Shown here piece after piece: positions 33,708 through 44,804 of a stretch of DNA of 64,000 nt (the stretch's first letter is position 1; the number at the start of each line of letters is the position of its first letter). The notes under the pieces were generated by a model. The model was not told the DNA's origin. It ran no database searches and worked only from the letters and a program-made list of their open reading frames with translations. A program made the translations under genes and the position numbers. Origin of the DNA: Bimastos eiseni (taxonomy: Eukaryota > Annelida > Clitellata > Crassiclitellata > Lumbricidae); contig OY365808.1 in the NCBI GenBank assembly GCA_959347315.1, forward strand, positions 6,723,672 to 6,787,671, written 5' to 3'.

Positions 33708-33999
33708 CTGGAAGAAGGGAAGAAAATAATTCCACGCGGAGGATAACGATGCCGTAAGATACAACACGCCCCTGTCGTTTACCAGACTGAGACCATAACT
33801 CACTCCAGGCCTAGAAAATCCATAACCTCGACCACCAACGACATCGCTGCCTATATCACCGCGACCATGATGAACCACCATCGCAGCCTACCACCTTCGC
33901 CACCTCTTCTGGAAATGATGCATTCGGGTGGTGCTATGGTGATCTGTGACCACTTTATTGTGGCCCAACCGTCAAGTTTTGGCTAGATTTAACGAGTCC

Positions 34000-34130
34000 T
34001 TCAAGTCTTATTTCTGTAGTCGTGGCTGGGCTGGAAGCGCTCCTGAGTAGCTTCTAGAAGGAGTGCTATGTAAATGTGCAGAATGGATGAATGAATGAAT
34101 GAATGAATGAATGAATGAATGAATGAATAA
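34000..34130 (+). mobile_element. LINE-type 3' end with (GAAT)n tail
   Basis: CTGGAAGCGCTCCTGAGTAG is followed by (GAAT)n at 34083-34128. A similar phrase (TCGGAAGTGCTCCTGAGTAG) occurs at about 61996. Probably the 3' end of a LINE/SINE terminating in a tetranucleotide repeat. Confidence 0.4.
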
Positions 34131-34169
34131 TTATCACCAGAATCGCTACAAACACCTTTTAACCACAGA

Positions 34170-34204
34170 GAATCGCTCTCTCTCTCTCTCTCTCTTTCTC
34201 TTTT

Positions 34205-34243
<39 letters not shown>

Positions 34244-34289
34244 GTCTCTGTCTCTCTGTCTCTGTCTGTCTGTCTGTCTCTCTCTGTCT

Positions 34290-34324
<35 letters not shown>

Positions 34325-34325
34325 G
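34170..34325 (+). repeat. (CT)n/(TCTG)n microsatellite
   Basis: Pyrimidine-only CTCT with GTCT interruptions, ~150 bp. Confidence 0.93.
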
Positions 34326-35109
34326 TCAGGTGTGTGCCGACGATGAGGTTTTTACACAATGGCTCCATTTCTGTCTCTCTGATTGTATCAAGAGCTGTTC
34401 TCATGGCCATGTTGTTTGCATCGAGACCTGGTCTCACATTTCTCGATCCATGTTTTGTCTGTCTTCTTCGACTCCGTGTTCCCTCCAAGTAGCAATATAA
34501 TGCCCATGCTGGTAACCTCTTATAATCCATTCGTGTTTCATGGCCAAACCATGTCAGTCTTCTTTTTCTGATCCTGTCTACCGTTGTTTCTCTCTGTCCC
34601 AGCTCAGTCCATGTTAGATCATTACGAATCCTGTCCCATCTGGTCCTAACCGCAATTCTTCCCCGCCACTAAGATCTTCCGTTCATCCTCCTTCCGCAGG
34701 CACCAGCACTCAGATCTAAACAGCAATACAGGAGTGATAAATGCCATGTACAATTTCTCTCTCTTTTTGTTCCTTTTGATATGCACACACCTTACTCGGT
34801 CTTAGATATAAGGTCATATATAAATCTATGTAGATCGAGTTGCGGCTTCGTCAGTTGGATGTTCTTTGTCAATAAAACGCATTGTATTGAACCACACTGT
34901 ATAAAAAAACTGCGATCGAAAGTATATAACACCAAAATTTGCATAAAACAAATTGTTTGCACATAACCATCATAACATGCAGAGGTTCATCCAGTCTGCA
35001 TGTATAGGCCTACCCTACAGGGAAAAAGGACATTCACGAGCGAATCATTTGCGTAGGCGCACCATTGAGCCCTTACACGACGGGGTTGCAAGCAGATTTA
35101 TCAGTGTCA

Positions 35110-35325
35110 AAGTGCTCTGCTGACCAGCATTCTACCCATCTGCCCCCAAGGAATAATGGGAAGGGGTGCTGACTGCGATGTATGGGCGCCGAGCTCATCA
35201 CCGCCCGCATATTTAGACCCTTTGGACGTCTTCGGGTCTTCGATTGGCTGTTTTTTGATGGCGATGGCGCAGAAAAACGATATGAATAGCAGAAGCAGAG
35301 AAATGTATGCGTCGGCGATTGTCAT
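35110..35325 (-). CDS. Weak candidate first coding exon with signal-like hydrophobic start
   Basis: A minus-strand 72-codon frame begins MTIADAYISLLLLFISFF, a plausible signal peptide or membrane anchor, then becomes polar. It follows a (CA)n tract on that strand. A possible donor (GATGG|gtagaa) lies near 35137. No domain and no partner exon; uncertain. Confidence 0.22.
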
Positions 35326-35479
35326 GTGTGTGTGTGTGTGTGTGTGTGTGTTTCTCTGTTATATTGCTATTACCAGAGGGAATTACGTCAAACATCGGAA
35401 GTCGATTGCAACGTATCTTCCAATCGATTATGACCGCATATATATATAATATATATATATTACATATATATATATATTA

Positions 35480-35890
35480 TACATATATATAACTGGGAAA
35501 CCCGGCGTTGCACGGGTTGAGACAGGTTTTTGGCCCTGGACAGCAGGAAGAGTGCGGCCGAGGATTCACCAACCCCTCTACTGGGTTTCTAGCAAATTAG
35601 CTTTAAAAATGTGCGAATGCATAAACGGACAGACTGTATACCTGCTACATGTACGATATCTCGGTGTAAAAGAAGAAAAGGTGTGGCATACAGACATCAC
35701 GTGCACAGACATGTTGGCAAATGTAGGGCAGGTGTTTTGTCGAAGCGCTCCTGGCGACTGAGATGGAAACCTTCCTTAAAGGTTGGTCCTGAGCTTCACC
35801 AACCCCTCTACTGGGTATCTCAGGTGTTCCCCGAGTCAACGGCGAAGGTTTCGAGTCAACAGCTCTAAAACTGTGCAAATGCATGGCGCA
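35480..35890 (+). mobile_element. Unclassified interspersed repeat (GGGAAACCCGGCGTTGCACG family)
   Basis: After a TA-rich tract the sequence starts AACTGGGAAACCCGGCGTTG and contains TTCACCAACCCCTCTACTGG twice (35564; 35795), followed by GTGCGAATGCATAAACGGAC. A related copy lies at 37170-37345 (GGGCACTCGGCGCTCGCCTG; GTGCGGATGCATAAACGAAC). The two copies define a family; its class is not known from this window. Confidence 0.6.
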
Positions 35891-36048
35891 GACATACACA
35901 CAGTATCTTCTTTGCTTATGCATGGATATATTTCTTTATACATAATATATATTAAATATATACAAACACATAATTATACATTTAGACATATGTGCATGTA
36001 TATATATATACATACATACATATATTGTGATCTTTATTTGTTTTTTAT

Positions 36049-36186
36049 TCACAGACAATTGTCAGACATGCTATATGGTTGGTGCCGTTGTGTAGACACG
36101 AAAGTTTCAATCGATGGCGCTTCTGGTCGTATAACAAGGTCTTCATCGTCGTTTGCTGTATGCCTTCGTCTTACTGTTTCGAAGCT
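36049..36186 (-). CDS. Candidate terminal exon, minus strand
   Basis: The minus strand has a good acceptor (AGTTTTCACAG) followed by an open frame ETVRRRHTANDDEDLVIRPE, then APSIETFVSTQRHQPYSMS and DNCL before TGA. It looks like the polar cytoplasmic tail of a membrane protein: charged, Ser/Thr-rich, non-repetitive amid microsatellites. No domain recognised. If real it belongs to a gene upstream at higher coordinates, distinct from the CUB/LDLa gene. Confidence 0.35.
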   Translation of the reverse strand, partial: SFETVRRRHTANDDEDLVIRPEAPSIETFVSTQRHQPYSMSDNCL

Positions 36187-36459
36187 GTGAAAACTTATGC
36201 AACGCGTTGCAAGATACATGTATTTATATAACGAATAAGCATTTCTCATCCATTCATTCGTTTATTCGTGCATTCAGTCGTTCGTCATTCACGTGTCATT
36301 CGTTCGTTCGTTCGTTCATTCGGTCAATTTGAGCGTCAGACAGTACAACGTATCTCTTGCATAATCGTGGAGATTGCGCGGTCCTCGTCTCTATCTCCCT
36401 CTTTACCATGCGTGTATATATATATATATATACATCTATACATGTATAAGGACTATATT

Positions 36460-36468
36460 TCCCGTTCT

Positions 36469-36510
<42 letters not shown>

Positions 36511-36625
36511 CTCTCTCTCTTTCTCTCTGTCTCTGTCTCTCTCTCTTCTCTCTTCCCTCTGTCTGTCTGTATTTTTCTCTCTCTCTCTGAGTGTGTGTGT
36601 GCGTACGTGTGTCTGTCTTTCTGTC
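36460..36625 (+). repeat. (CT)n/(TCTG)n microsatellite
   Basis: Pyrimidine-rich CTCT tract, ending in GTGTGTGTGCG. Open frames are repeat artefacts. Confidence 0.93.
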
Positions 36626-36857
36626 TATCTCACTCTATTCCTTGCTCAATCGCTGACTGTATAGTCATAATGCATTAAAAGATTAGCTCTCCAAACGATG
36701 AAACGGACTCAAAAGCACGTGAAAGCGTATAAGGAGGTCCAGCCTAACCTGCTTATAAGCCTACCTGTGTCTGTCTGTCTGTCTGTCTGTCTGTCTAGCT
36801 ATTTACTGCTCAAGCAATATCCAGCAATGGAAAGGCCAGATCTGAATAAACAAATAA

Positions 36858-36950
36858 TGACGACGATGATGATGGCAATGATGATGAGGAAGAGCATGAT
36901 TAGGATGATTATGATGACGACGACGACGACAACGACGACGACGATGGCAC
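36858..36950 (+). repeat. (GATGAC)n-like microsatellite
   Basis: Interrupted ATGATGACGACG repeat, ~90 bp. Confidence 0.85.
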
Positions 36951-37169
36951 ATTTTTTAATAAATGGACAGCAACTGCAGTAAAGGCGTTGTCTCCACAGG
37001 CGAGATCGCCTCTCCGTTATATTAAAAAGTTGCCTTATATTTAAATGTGTATTTGCAATGGTTCCATATAAATATATACACAGATATTATTTATGAGTGT
37101 ATCAGCAATCGTTCCATACATAATATACCTCTACGGATGTCTGATAATCGACATTGTTCCAATATATAA

Positions 37170-37446
37170 TACTAGCTTGGGCACTCGGCGCTCGCCTGAA
37201 TTGAGACAGGTTAGAGAGAAGGAAGAAGGTATAGCCGCGGGTTCGCTAACTCTCTTCTGGGTGTCCGAAGTGTTGCCCGAGCGAACGGCGAAGGTTTCGA
37301 GTGAATAGCTGTAAAGGTGTGCGGATGCATAAACGAACAGAGAATAGACACTGATGCGTACAAAGTTTTATCACTAACTTCTTACAACTCCATACAATAT
37401 TCCCAGCCGAAATATCTTCCCGAACTCTTCACCATCCAGCCAACCC
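37170..37446 (+). mobile_element. Second copy of the 35.5 kb repeat, joined to a LINE tail fragment
   Basis: 37170-37345 matches the 35.5 kb family. It passes directly into 37360-37446, which repeats the LINE text at about 4500-4580 (TACAACTCCATAC, then AAATATCTTCCCGAACTCTT and CACCATCCAGCCAACCCA). This could be a composite element or insertion of one into the other. Confidence 0.6.
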
Positions 37447-37624
37447 AGATATATAGATTATGTGCATTTGAGTGTGTGTGTGTATGTGTGTGTATGTGTG
37501 TGTGTAGGTACGTATTCCACACATAATAATCAACCATTGCGCTACTTACATGTATACACACTTCGACAGTGTGCACGTATACATGTATATATAGGGATGC
37601 ACACACAAATACATGCATCTATTA

Positions 37625-38463
37625 TAGCATAACATAACATGAACATGACATAACATAACAACTGGTTTTTATTGATCCAAACAAGTATTACAAGTATAAT
37701 TCAAATCTCCATTTTTAAGGAAAAGGAGACAACAAGGAAGAAACCCCAAGAAGGTAGTCGGGTCACCCTAATACGACAAGTAATTATGGCAGCTGATATG
37801 AAATTATTGAAACATGGAAAAAAATAATTCTTAACTAGTTAACTACGTGCATAATGACAATAAGTTTATATATCTATAGGTGAACACATAGCCTGAACTT
37901 ATCAAATATTCGAATGTTCGAATATTTGCGCATTTTTTTAAAAGAACCGATATTTTTCAAGGAACTTATCTCCATTGTTAGATTGTTCCAAGCCTTTGGG
38001 CCGAAGTATCTAATTGAAAACATTCGTGTATTAGTTCTGTAAAACACAGGTCTGTATAGTTGGTGGAGTATCGTAGACTGTATCGGTTTATAACAGCAAG
38101 AGAGGAAAAGTAATTATTAAACACAACGGGTAGTTGACTGTGAGTATATTTATACATGAACTGAAGAGTTTGGTTAAGTGGTCAATTGCTCAATAGTCAA
38201 AATACCAAGTTCTCTGTACATGGGTTGAGAGGAAGCAAGGAAGTGGCTACCGTTGATCATGCGGATAGCTCTCATCTGTAAAATACTAAGGTGTATTAAT
38301 CTTGAAGGATAGTTTGAAGCCCAGATGATGTAACAGTACGCTAAGTAAGGGTGGATCATCGTGTAGTATAGGCTTATTCGTGTTCTTGGTGGACTCAGAT
38401 GCACGACTCTAGCCATTATTCCTAAATTTTTTGCAATTTTAGTTGAAATGTGTTGTACATGAT
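37625..38463 (-). mobile_element. CR1-like LINE, 3' half (downstream of the nested insertion)
   Basis: Minus-strand RT tail: NLGIMARVVHLSPPRTRISL, YYTMIHPYLAYCYIIWASNY, RAIRMINGS, then, in another frame, IRYFGPKAWNNLTME. The 3' end runs into (ATGTT)n-like repeats at 37625-37665, consistent with a CR1-type microsatellite tail. The frame is interrupted by a stop near 38174. The 5' half continues at 40815-41150 beyond the inserted hAT-like element. Confidence 0.75.
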
Positions 38464-39061
38464 CAGTGTTGGGCACGAGACCAAAACCTCGAGACCAAGA
38501 CCGAGACCAAGACCGAGAGGTCCAAGACCAAGACCAAGACCGGGTGGTCCGAGACCAAGACCAAGACCGGGTGGTCCGAGACCTAGACCAAGACCGAGGG
38601 TCCGAGACCAAGACCAATGCTCATTTTAATAAACAATTCAATCTATTAAGACGCTAAAACGGAATACCACGCTTGAAGCACTAATTTGTTTGCTGACGAT
38701 TACTAATCTTACTAATAGACCAGAAACAGTTTTAACGGCCAGTCTGAACTTTTGCGGGTTCAGCCCTTGGCTTCGGCGATAGAATATCACACTATAAATT
38801 ACATACAGTATACGATTTAAATACTAGATACGTTCCGTTTGAATGATGTAAGCCTACTTGTACTCGGAATTGTTGGTTAATAGTGACTAAACGAGGCTGA
38901 CCACATAATTATTGGATTGTTCCAGAACCTTGAAATTTGTGAAAGCAAATTTTAAAATGGCTGGTTCCGTTGCAAATGCATTTTTTGCCCACAGTAACAT
39001 GTATATATATATATGTATTTATATATATGTAACATGTATATATATCATATATACATATATA

Positions 39062-40637
39062 GGGTGACTCGATAGGTCGAGAACGATTTTGAATGCAGAC
39101 AAATATATGTTATACACAATATAATATGGAAAGTTGTATACTGGAGGATAGGTTATTCAAATGAGAATGTTAGGGGAAAAAATTAGATCACTAGCTCCCT
39201 TATTAAAATTGTAACGCCAATATCCGTGACGTCATCAAATTCGTGCCAAGCAAACGTAAACAAGCAGCATTATCATTGACTAGTGAATACGTCGATCAGG
39301 CAATGGCGGCCTTAAATGAATCGCAAATTAGGGCTCAAGCTATTACATTATTGGAAGAAAGGTACAGTTACAGTGTTACAGGAACGAAATTGGGTCGTTC
39401 TAAATCGTGGATTAGCAAGTGGGCCAAACGCTACAAGCAGAGTCCAAACGAGACGCTGCGGAATCGATATCACGGAGGTAGAAAGTCCGTGCTGACTGTT
39501 GCCGCTCAAAAACTGATCAAACAGTCTAAATATAGGCGAGGACAGAGTTTGCGAAAATTAGAACGTCGGTTAAAAGACAAACGCCTTGCTGGAAGCAAAG
39601 AGACAATCAGGTGTTATATGCAGACGACGCTGAAATGGAAGAGTTTCAAGAGACAAAAAGTCCCAAAGTTAACTGATGCTTACAAAGTTCGCCGAGTAAA
39701 CTTCGCGAAGAAGTTTAAGGATATTGATTGGTCGCGTGTTAGGTTCAGTGATGAATCGCCCTTCAAACTCTACCACGTACCTAACAGTAAGAACGACGTT
39801 GTGTGGGGATCACAAGAAAGTTTTGTTCCGTGCGCTCCACATGTGAAGTTCAGTCCCTCAGTTCTGGTGTGGGGAGGCATGACATCTCTTGGATTAACAA
39901 AACTTCATATCATTCCAAATAAAACTTCAGTCACTTCGAGTTATTACATTAATGAGATACTGGAGAAAGAGGTCAAACCCGCATTCCAGCGAACTGCAGT
40001 CTGCGCTCAGTTAACAGCCACAAAAATGTTTCATAATAACGGCGAAGGATTATTTCAACAAGACGGTGCACGTGCACACACATCAAAAGCCTCAGTCGAA
40101 TGGTTGAACAAAAATATCACTGGATACATCTCACCAGGGGACTGGCCACCTAATTCGCCAGATTTGTCACCAATAGAAAATGTTTGGAGTATTATGGCGG
40201 CAACTGTTTATGCCGATCCCGAACCCCAGACATTGAACACCTTAAAACGTCGGCTTCGTAAGGCATGGACATCGATACCTCTGACAACTCTGAAAAATCT
40301 AATCGGCTCGATGCCTAATCGACTTGAGGCTGTAATAAAGAGTAAAGGAAACATTATTAAATACTAAATGATAATTTGTATTAATTAATTATGTGTGGAT
40401 TAACAATGATGGTCGTATAATATTGTTTTCGGCGTAACTGGACGTTTGCTTGGCACGAATTTGATGACGTCACGGATATTGGCGTTACAATTTTAATAAG
40501 TGAGCTAGTGATCTAATTTTCCCCCCTAACATTCTCATTTGAACAACCTATCCTCCAGTATACAACTTTCCATATTATATTGTGTATAACATATATTTAT
40601 CTGCATTCAAAATCGTTCTCGACCTATCGAGTCACCC
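39062..40637 (+). mobile_element. Tc1/mariner-superfamily transposon, apparently intact (1,576 bp)
   Basis: Inverted repeats of ~196 bp (39062-39257 and 40442-40637) differ at about five positions. Ends are GGGTGACTCGATAGGTCGAG and its complement, flanked by TA on each side (39060-39061; 40638-40639), the target duplication of this superfamily. The interior holds one uninterrupted transposase gene. Long near-identical repeats and an open reading frame point to a recent insertion into the hAT-like element. Confidence 0.93.
39303..40367 (+). CDS. Tc1-like DD37E transposase
   Basis: Cut-and-paste transposase for the surrounding element. First in-frame ATG is 39303 (354 residues); the frame is open upstream to 39243 without an ATG, inside the left inverted repeat. 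N-terminal helix-turn-helix (about 5-45: QIRAQAITLLEERYS, LGRSKSWISKWAKRY), a second DNA-binding region to ~120, then the catalytic domain. First Asp is D150 in RVRFSDES, second D254 in LFQQDGARAHT, Glu E292 in PDLSPIENVW. There are 37 residues between D254 and E292, so DD37E rather than the DD34E of Tc1 or DD34D of mariner. No stop or frameshift; length is normal for the superfamily. It may be active if nuclear import and promoter are intact. Confidence 0.93.
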   Translation: MAALNESQIRAQAITLLEERYSYSVTGTKLGRSKSWISKWAKRYKQSPNETLRNRYHGGRKSVLTVAAQKLIKQSKYRRGQSLRKLERRLKDKRLAGSKETIRCYMQTTLKWKSFKRQKVPKLTDAYKVRRVNFAKKFKDIDWSRVRFSDESPFKLYHVPNSKNDVVWGSQESFVPCAPHVKFSPSVLVWGGMTSLGLTKLHIIPNKTSVTSSYYINEILEKEVKPAFQRTAVCAQLTATKMFHNNGEGLFQQDGARAHTSKASVEWLNKNITGYISPGDWPPNSPDLSPIENVWSIMAATVYADPEPQTLNTLKRRLRKAWTSIPLTTLKNLIGSMPNRLEAVIKSKGNIIKY

Positions 40638-40814
40638 TATATATGGTCTAAATACCGGTGTCTCTAATCGAAAATAACCGACAAATATAAAAGAAATTGC
40701 TCTGATACGGCAATTGACCAAGAACGCTAACCTAAGACGAAGACCAGGACCAAGACCGTTCCTTGAGACCAAGACCAAGACCGACGCATCCGAGACCACA
40801 TCCCTGTACATGAT

Positions 40815-41150
40815 CATTCCATGCAAGGTGTTGATCAATTTGAACACCCAAGAACTTGGTTGTTAAGACTTTCAGTATTGGTATGTTATTTAAATTAAGC
40901 GTTCCTTGGATTTGAGGCATCTGTTTGCGGTAGGAACTAAATAAAATGTAGTTTGTCTTAGTGACATTCAGCGAGAGCTTATTCGATTTGAACCCGTCAC
41001 TAACATTCTCTAGCTCATGATTAACAATTTCAAATAATTTTTCGTAGGATTCATGGGAAGCAAATAGCAAAAATTGGAGCATGGAAGAGACATTAGGCAG
41101 ATCATTAATGAAAACTAAGAACCATTATTAAATTGCAGATTATTTGTGTA
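40815..41150 (-). mobile_element. CR1-like LINE, RT palm/thumb region (upstream of the nested insertion)
   Basis: Minus-strand frame: FINDLP, LQFLLFASHESYEKLF, NKLSLNVTKTNYILFSSYRK, TKFLGVQIDQHLAWNDHV. Where CR1-type RTs have FADDT the sequence reads FA-SH, so the catalytic Asp pair has been lost by a small deletion. At 40815 the frame is cut by the hAT-like element and resumes in phase at 38463 once one TACATGAT copy is discounted. Confidence 0.75.
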
Positions 41151-41231
41151 TATAAGCAATGGTTCAATATATTACATATTATACTGACTTGATATTGTTC
41201 CAACCAGCACACGTACACAGATCATTTGTAC

Positions 41232-41234
<3 letters not shown>

Positions 41235-41275
<41 letters not shown>
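41235..41275 (+). repeat. (GT)n microsatellite
   Basis: About 38 bp of uninterrupted GTGT. Confidence 0.95.
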
Positions 41276-42030
41276 GCTGTGTGCGCTTGTGTATCAAATG
41301 TCGTGATGGTAATTGCGGGAAAGTAGTGACCACACTTAAACTGTAGCCGCTTTTTTACACGCGAGTAAACACGCAGACATGCATACACACTCAGATGAAC
41401 CCATACGCTAACGCACATATGTTGTGACAGTTACATTAAATGTCTATATGTATGGAAAATATATTAGCCCATATATATATATATGGGCTATATACAATGA
41501 ATATATTCAGTATAAGCCTAGTACAGGAGTCAGACCGCGAGAAAGAGAGTGCTAGACAGAGACAGACAAATAAAGAGAAACAGAGACAGACAAATAAAGA
41601 GAGACACAGACAGACAGCCTGTATCATACAGGACTATGTCGGGGACAGTGCTAAAATAATGCGGAGCATATGGGAGCAATGTTCGATGGAATATAGGACA
41701 GTGGATGACATTAAGGAGGTGGAGACGATGGGGAAGATGGAAGGAGAGACAACTGTTGGCCCAGTTGTTTACAGAATCGATGTTTTCGAAATGCTAATCT
41801 CCTGGCGGCCATTTTCTATGTCCAGCGTTGACGAAGCGATGTTGATCGCTAAAATTTCTACTTTGATGGTCTTCAGAAGCGAAAACATTTTGCAGCTGCC
41901 TCTCTTTGTCTTTCCACAAAGCCATTCATTTGATGAATTTATGCTGCCCCTTCAGCCATCAGCTTAACCCATCTCCTGGAGGGAGTGCAGATAGCTATCA
42001 TATGTACGACCTCTATATCTGACTTCACCA
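41276..42030. other. No recognised gene; short GACA/AAAGAGA tract
   Basis: A 175-codon plus-strand frame (41440-41967) starts in AT/GACA-rich repeat and then runs through domain-free sequence. A perfect small palindrome around TATATATATATA (41471-41490, GCCCATATA…TATGGGC) is present. Not called as a gene. Confidence 0.3.
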
Positions 42031-42130
42031 CTGGTCGCACTCTCGCAGTGTGTCAGTCTCAAGCCTGTGTAAAAGAGGAGGGCTACGTTAATGATCTAAG
42101 TTATCACACTGTGTCGCTAAACGAAGACTA
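42030..42130 (+). mobile_element. SINE conserved core/3' domain (copy 2)
   Basis: Diverged copy: GTCAGTCTCAAGCCTGTGTA, AGAGGAGGGCTACGTTAATG, ATCTAAGTTATCACACTGTG. Same order as at 12.6, 56.4 and 63.7 kb. No tRNA-like head nearby. Confidence 0.55.
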
Positions 42131-42963
42131 CTGATACTCCTATACTTGTTAGTATATCGTCTCTTGATCAGGGTATTATTTTCTTCCTATTGTCGAGTCG
42201 CCCCTATATATATACGCACGCAAACGCTCACGCGCGAACAAGGATACACACAGAGAATCTCGAAGAGGCGCTATATTAAGTATGTATGATTGATCGAGAG
42301 ACCAAAACAAAAAGTACATAATCTTGTAATCCACACAAACTCGCATTTTATTCATATGTGCGGAAGCATAATATTATGCATATAAATTATTATATTTATA
42401 CATGTCTTTAAATCTGCTCGATTCTGTCTGTCTACGATTCGCCAGGCATGCATTTCCGTGAATGTCCTTAGTTTGTACTGAATAGCATCGATCAGAAATC
42501 GTTATTAGTTGGGTCTTTGACTGTCTGAGCAGTTACGCCGAGGTATCCGTTGAAATCCACTGGTCACTCAGATTCATTTCACAGCGGCTGACTTACGAGA
42601 TCGCTGTTGAGTGCGTTAAACCCCCAGCTTTATTTAGGAGGGTCTTGCCGACAACCCTCCCATGGCATTTGTCGCAGTAAGGTATATACTATATGGACGA
42701 CATGGACGGACACGCGTAGTAACAAGGAGACATAGATACAAACAGGCAAACAGACAGGCAGATATGCGAACGGAGGTTGGAGGGGGTGTGTGATCGATGA
42801 GTGTCAAAGAATCACGTAAGCTTTATTATACTTATATCACTGATTGATTGACGGATAGTCTTAATGATTGAGTAAGCGAGTCAATCATTTATGCGTTCAA
42901 TCATTCATTCCATATTACTATAGACCTTATATATAAATCTATATACTATCTTATTATTGATTC

Positions 42964-43000
<37 letters not shown>

Positions 43001-44150
43001 TTTACTGTTATCGTTATTGTTATTGTTATTGTTATTGTTTTTGTTGTTGCTATCAGTGAAATAATTTTCAAGAATCCCCATTGCAACAGATGATCGTAAG
43101 AAACTTTATTTGACTCTATGTATACTTAAAGTATAATCTGGATAAATAACATTAATAATTATTCCTGTTTAGATAGCGCTGTTGTTTTTTGGTCGATGGA
43201 TAGTATGATTCGGTGTATTTGATGCTGATTAACTTAAACTTGGACTCTGACTCGGTTTATTGTGACTGCATGGGATACCTCTGAGTCATGCTTGACTCCG
43301 ACTCTGCGTAGGTGGACCCGACTCCATCACCGCCAGTCTGTTGAGCAATCTCATGAACAATATGACGATTGCATTGTTGTATGTTTAATGAATAGTAAAG
43401 ATTATTGTCCTCTCAACTTCTGATTAGACCACTTTGCTGATCGCAGAATTGACTTGTCTTATCTGAGCATTAGTCACTCCACTCCATTGGTCATTCTGTG
43501 TAATATTATATGAATGTTCAGTCTGTTGTCATTCAGTTGAATAGGTCGTCTCATTTTCTTTTCTGAAAGGTTTAGAGTTTGCGACATTATCGCCATTCGT
43601 TTGCCCAATCAGACTCACGTAAATAATTATCAGTCAAGCATAGTTCCTCTGTATGTAGGGTAAAGTATCCAAATATGGGCATCTATACCCTAGGCCTAAT
43701 GAGATTCCCGCAAGAAATGCCGAAAGACCAATCTGTATTATTATACTTAAATGAATGTTTCACGCTCATCTAACAAGTAGTGCAACTGGTCCTAAATAAT
43801 TAAGTTGTTGGTTCGGTTATTAGTTAAATTGCTATGAATCATGTTAAACATGGCATACGAACGATTATATTATTCGTCTAAAGTTGCTTCTATAATCACT
43901 CTGAATAGGTCAGAAGATACATGTAGCAAAGTTCCACGTGCAACTGACTCTATCGGTGTAATTGATAACGTAAAATAGGCGGTCCTATCATTGCAGGACA
44001 TCCTCACATCGTGGCCTTCTTGTTACTCTAAGGATGAGAACTCTGTTCATTTTGTAAATGCGTTGTTCTAAATTGTTTATTATAAATTCATATTGCTTTG
44101 CATAAACACCCATTCGATTTTAACGTTGCGTAACATCAAACTGCACCGTT
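42131..44150. other. No recognised gene; (ATT)n/(GTTATT)n at 42964-43040
   Basis: A trinucleotide ATT run is followed by GTTATT repeats. Repeat-tail phrase TCGAAGAGGCGCTATATTAA lies at 42262. No domain or RNA gene recognised elsewhere. Confidence 0.35.
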
Positions 44151-44159
44151 GACATAGAT

Positions 44160-44322
44160 ATATGTTATGGATGAATGTATGGATCGATAGATAGATCGAT
44201 GGATGGATGGACGGATTGATTGATACACTGATAAATGGATAGATGTATGGATAGATAGATAGATAAATAGATAGATAGATAGGTTGATTGATTGATAGAC
44301 AAACAAACAAACAGACAAGAAT
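44160..44322. repeat. GATA/GGAT/GATT tetranucleotide repeat
   Basis: Interrupted ATGGAT, GATAGATA and GATTGATT runs ending in AACAAACAAACAGACA. Confidence 0.88.
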
Positions 44323-44804
44323 TACATTATTTTACAGCATGTTGCAATAGTAGCATCACGTGCTGTCTGATCCCCGCCCGGATACTGTTCGGGCACCACA
44401 ACTGACCCATCCTCAACCTGACTCTGTCGGATATAATTTTATATAGCGTCAGTGATGGGCTTATGCACGTGGCAAATTTATTAGTCTTAAGCATCTTGTT
44501 ACCGTTGTAAGTAAAGTCCTAAGTTATAGCAGCGGTGCGTGTTCAAGTCACTGCAATTTGCATGTAATCGTGACGAAACACTGGGCCAAGGTATGCGTAT
44601 CCAAAGTAGTTTTATGGGAAGTTGCGAATTTATTGAGAATTAGATTATTTTACGATATATCATACTTGAAATTTCGGTGTCCAAAATAGTTTATTTGACG
44701 TCTTGTGCAGTTAAACTTGTAATTCACATAAAACGCGTTCTGTTGATCGTTATGTGCAGGCCTTAATCTTGGCTATTCTTAAATTAGGCCTATAGTGAAA
44801 TATT

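Larger units (their letters stand above)
38464..40806. mobile_element. hAT-like non-autonomous element containing a Tc1-like insertion
   Basis: Left end CAGTGTTGGGCACGAGACC, right end (reverse complement) CAGGGATGTGGTCTCGG, flanked by perfect 8-bp duplications TACATGAT (38456-38463; 40807-40814). The subterminal regions are packed with GACCAAGACC repeats. Without the internal Tc1-like element it is ~765 bp and encodes nothing. A diverged relative lies at 50510-50960 in opposite orientation. hAT assignment rests on CAGTG-type ends and the 8-bp duplication. Confidence 0.8.
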
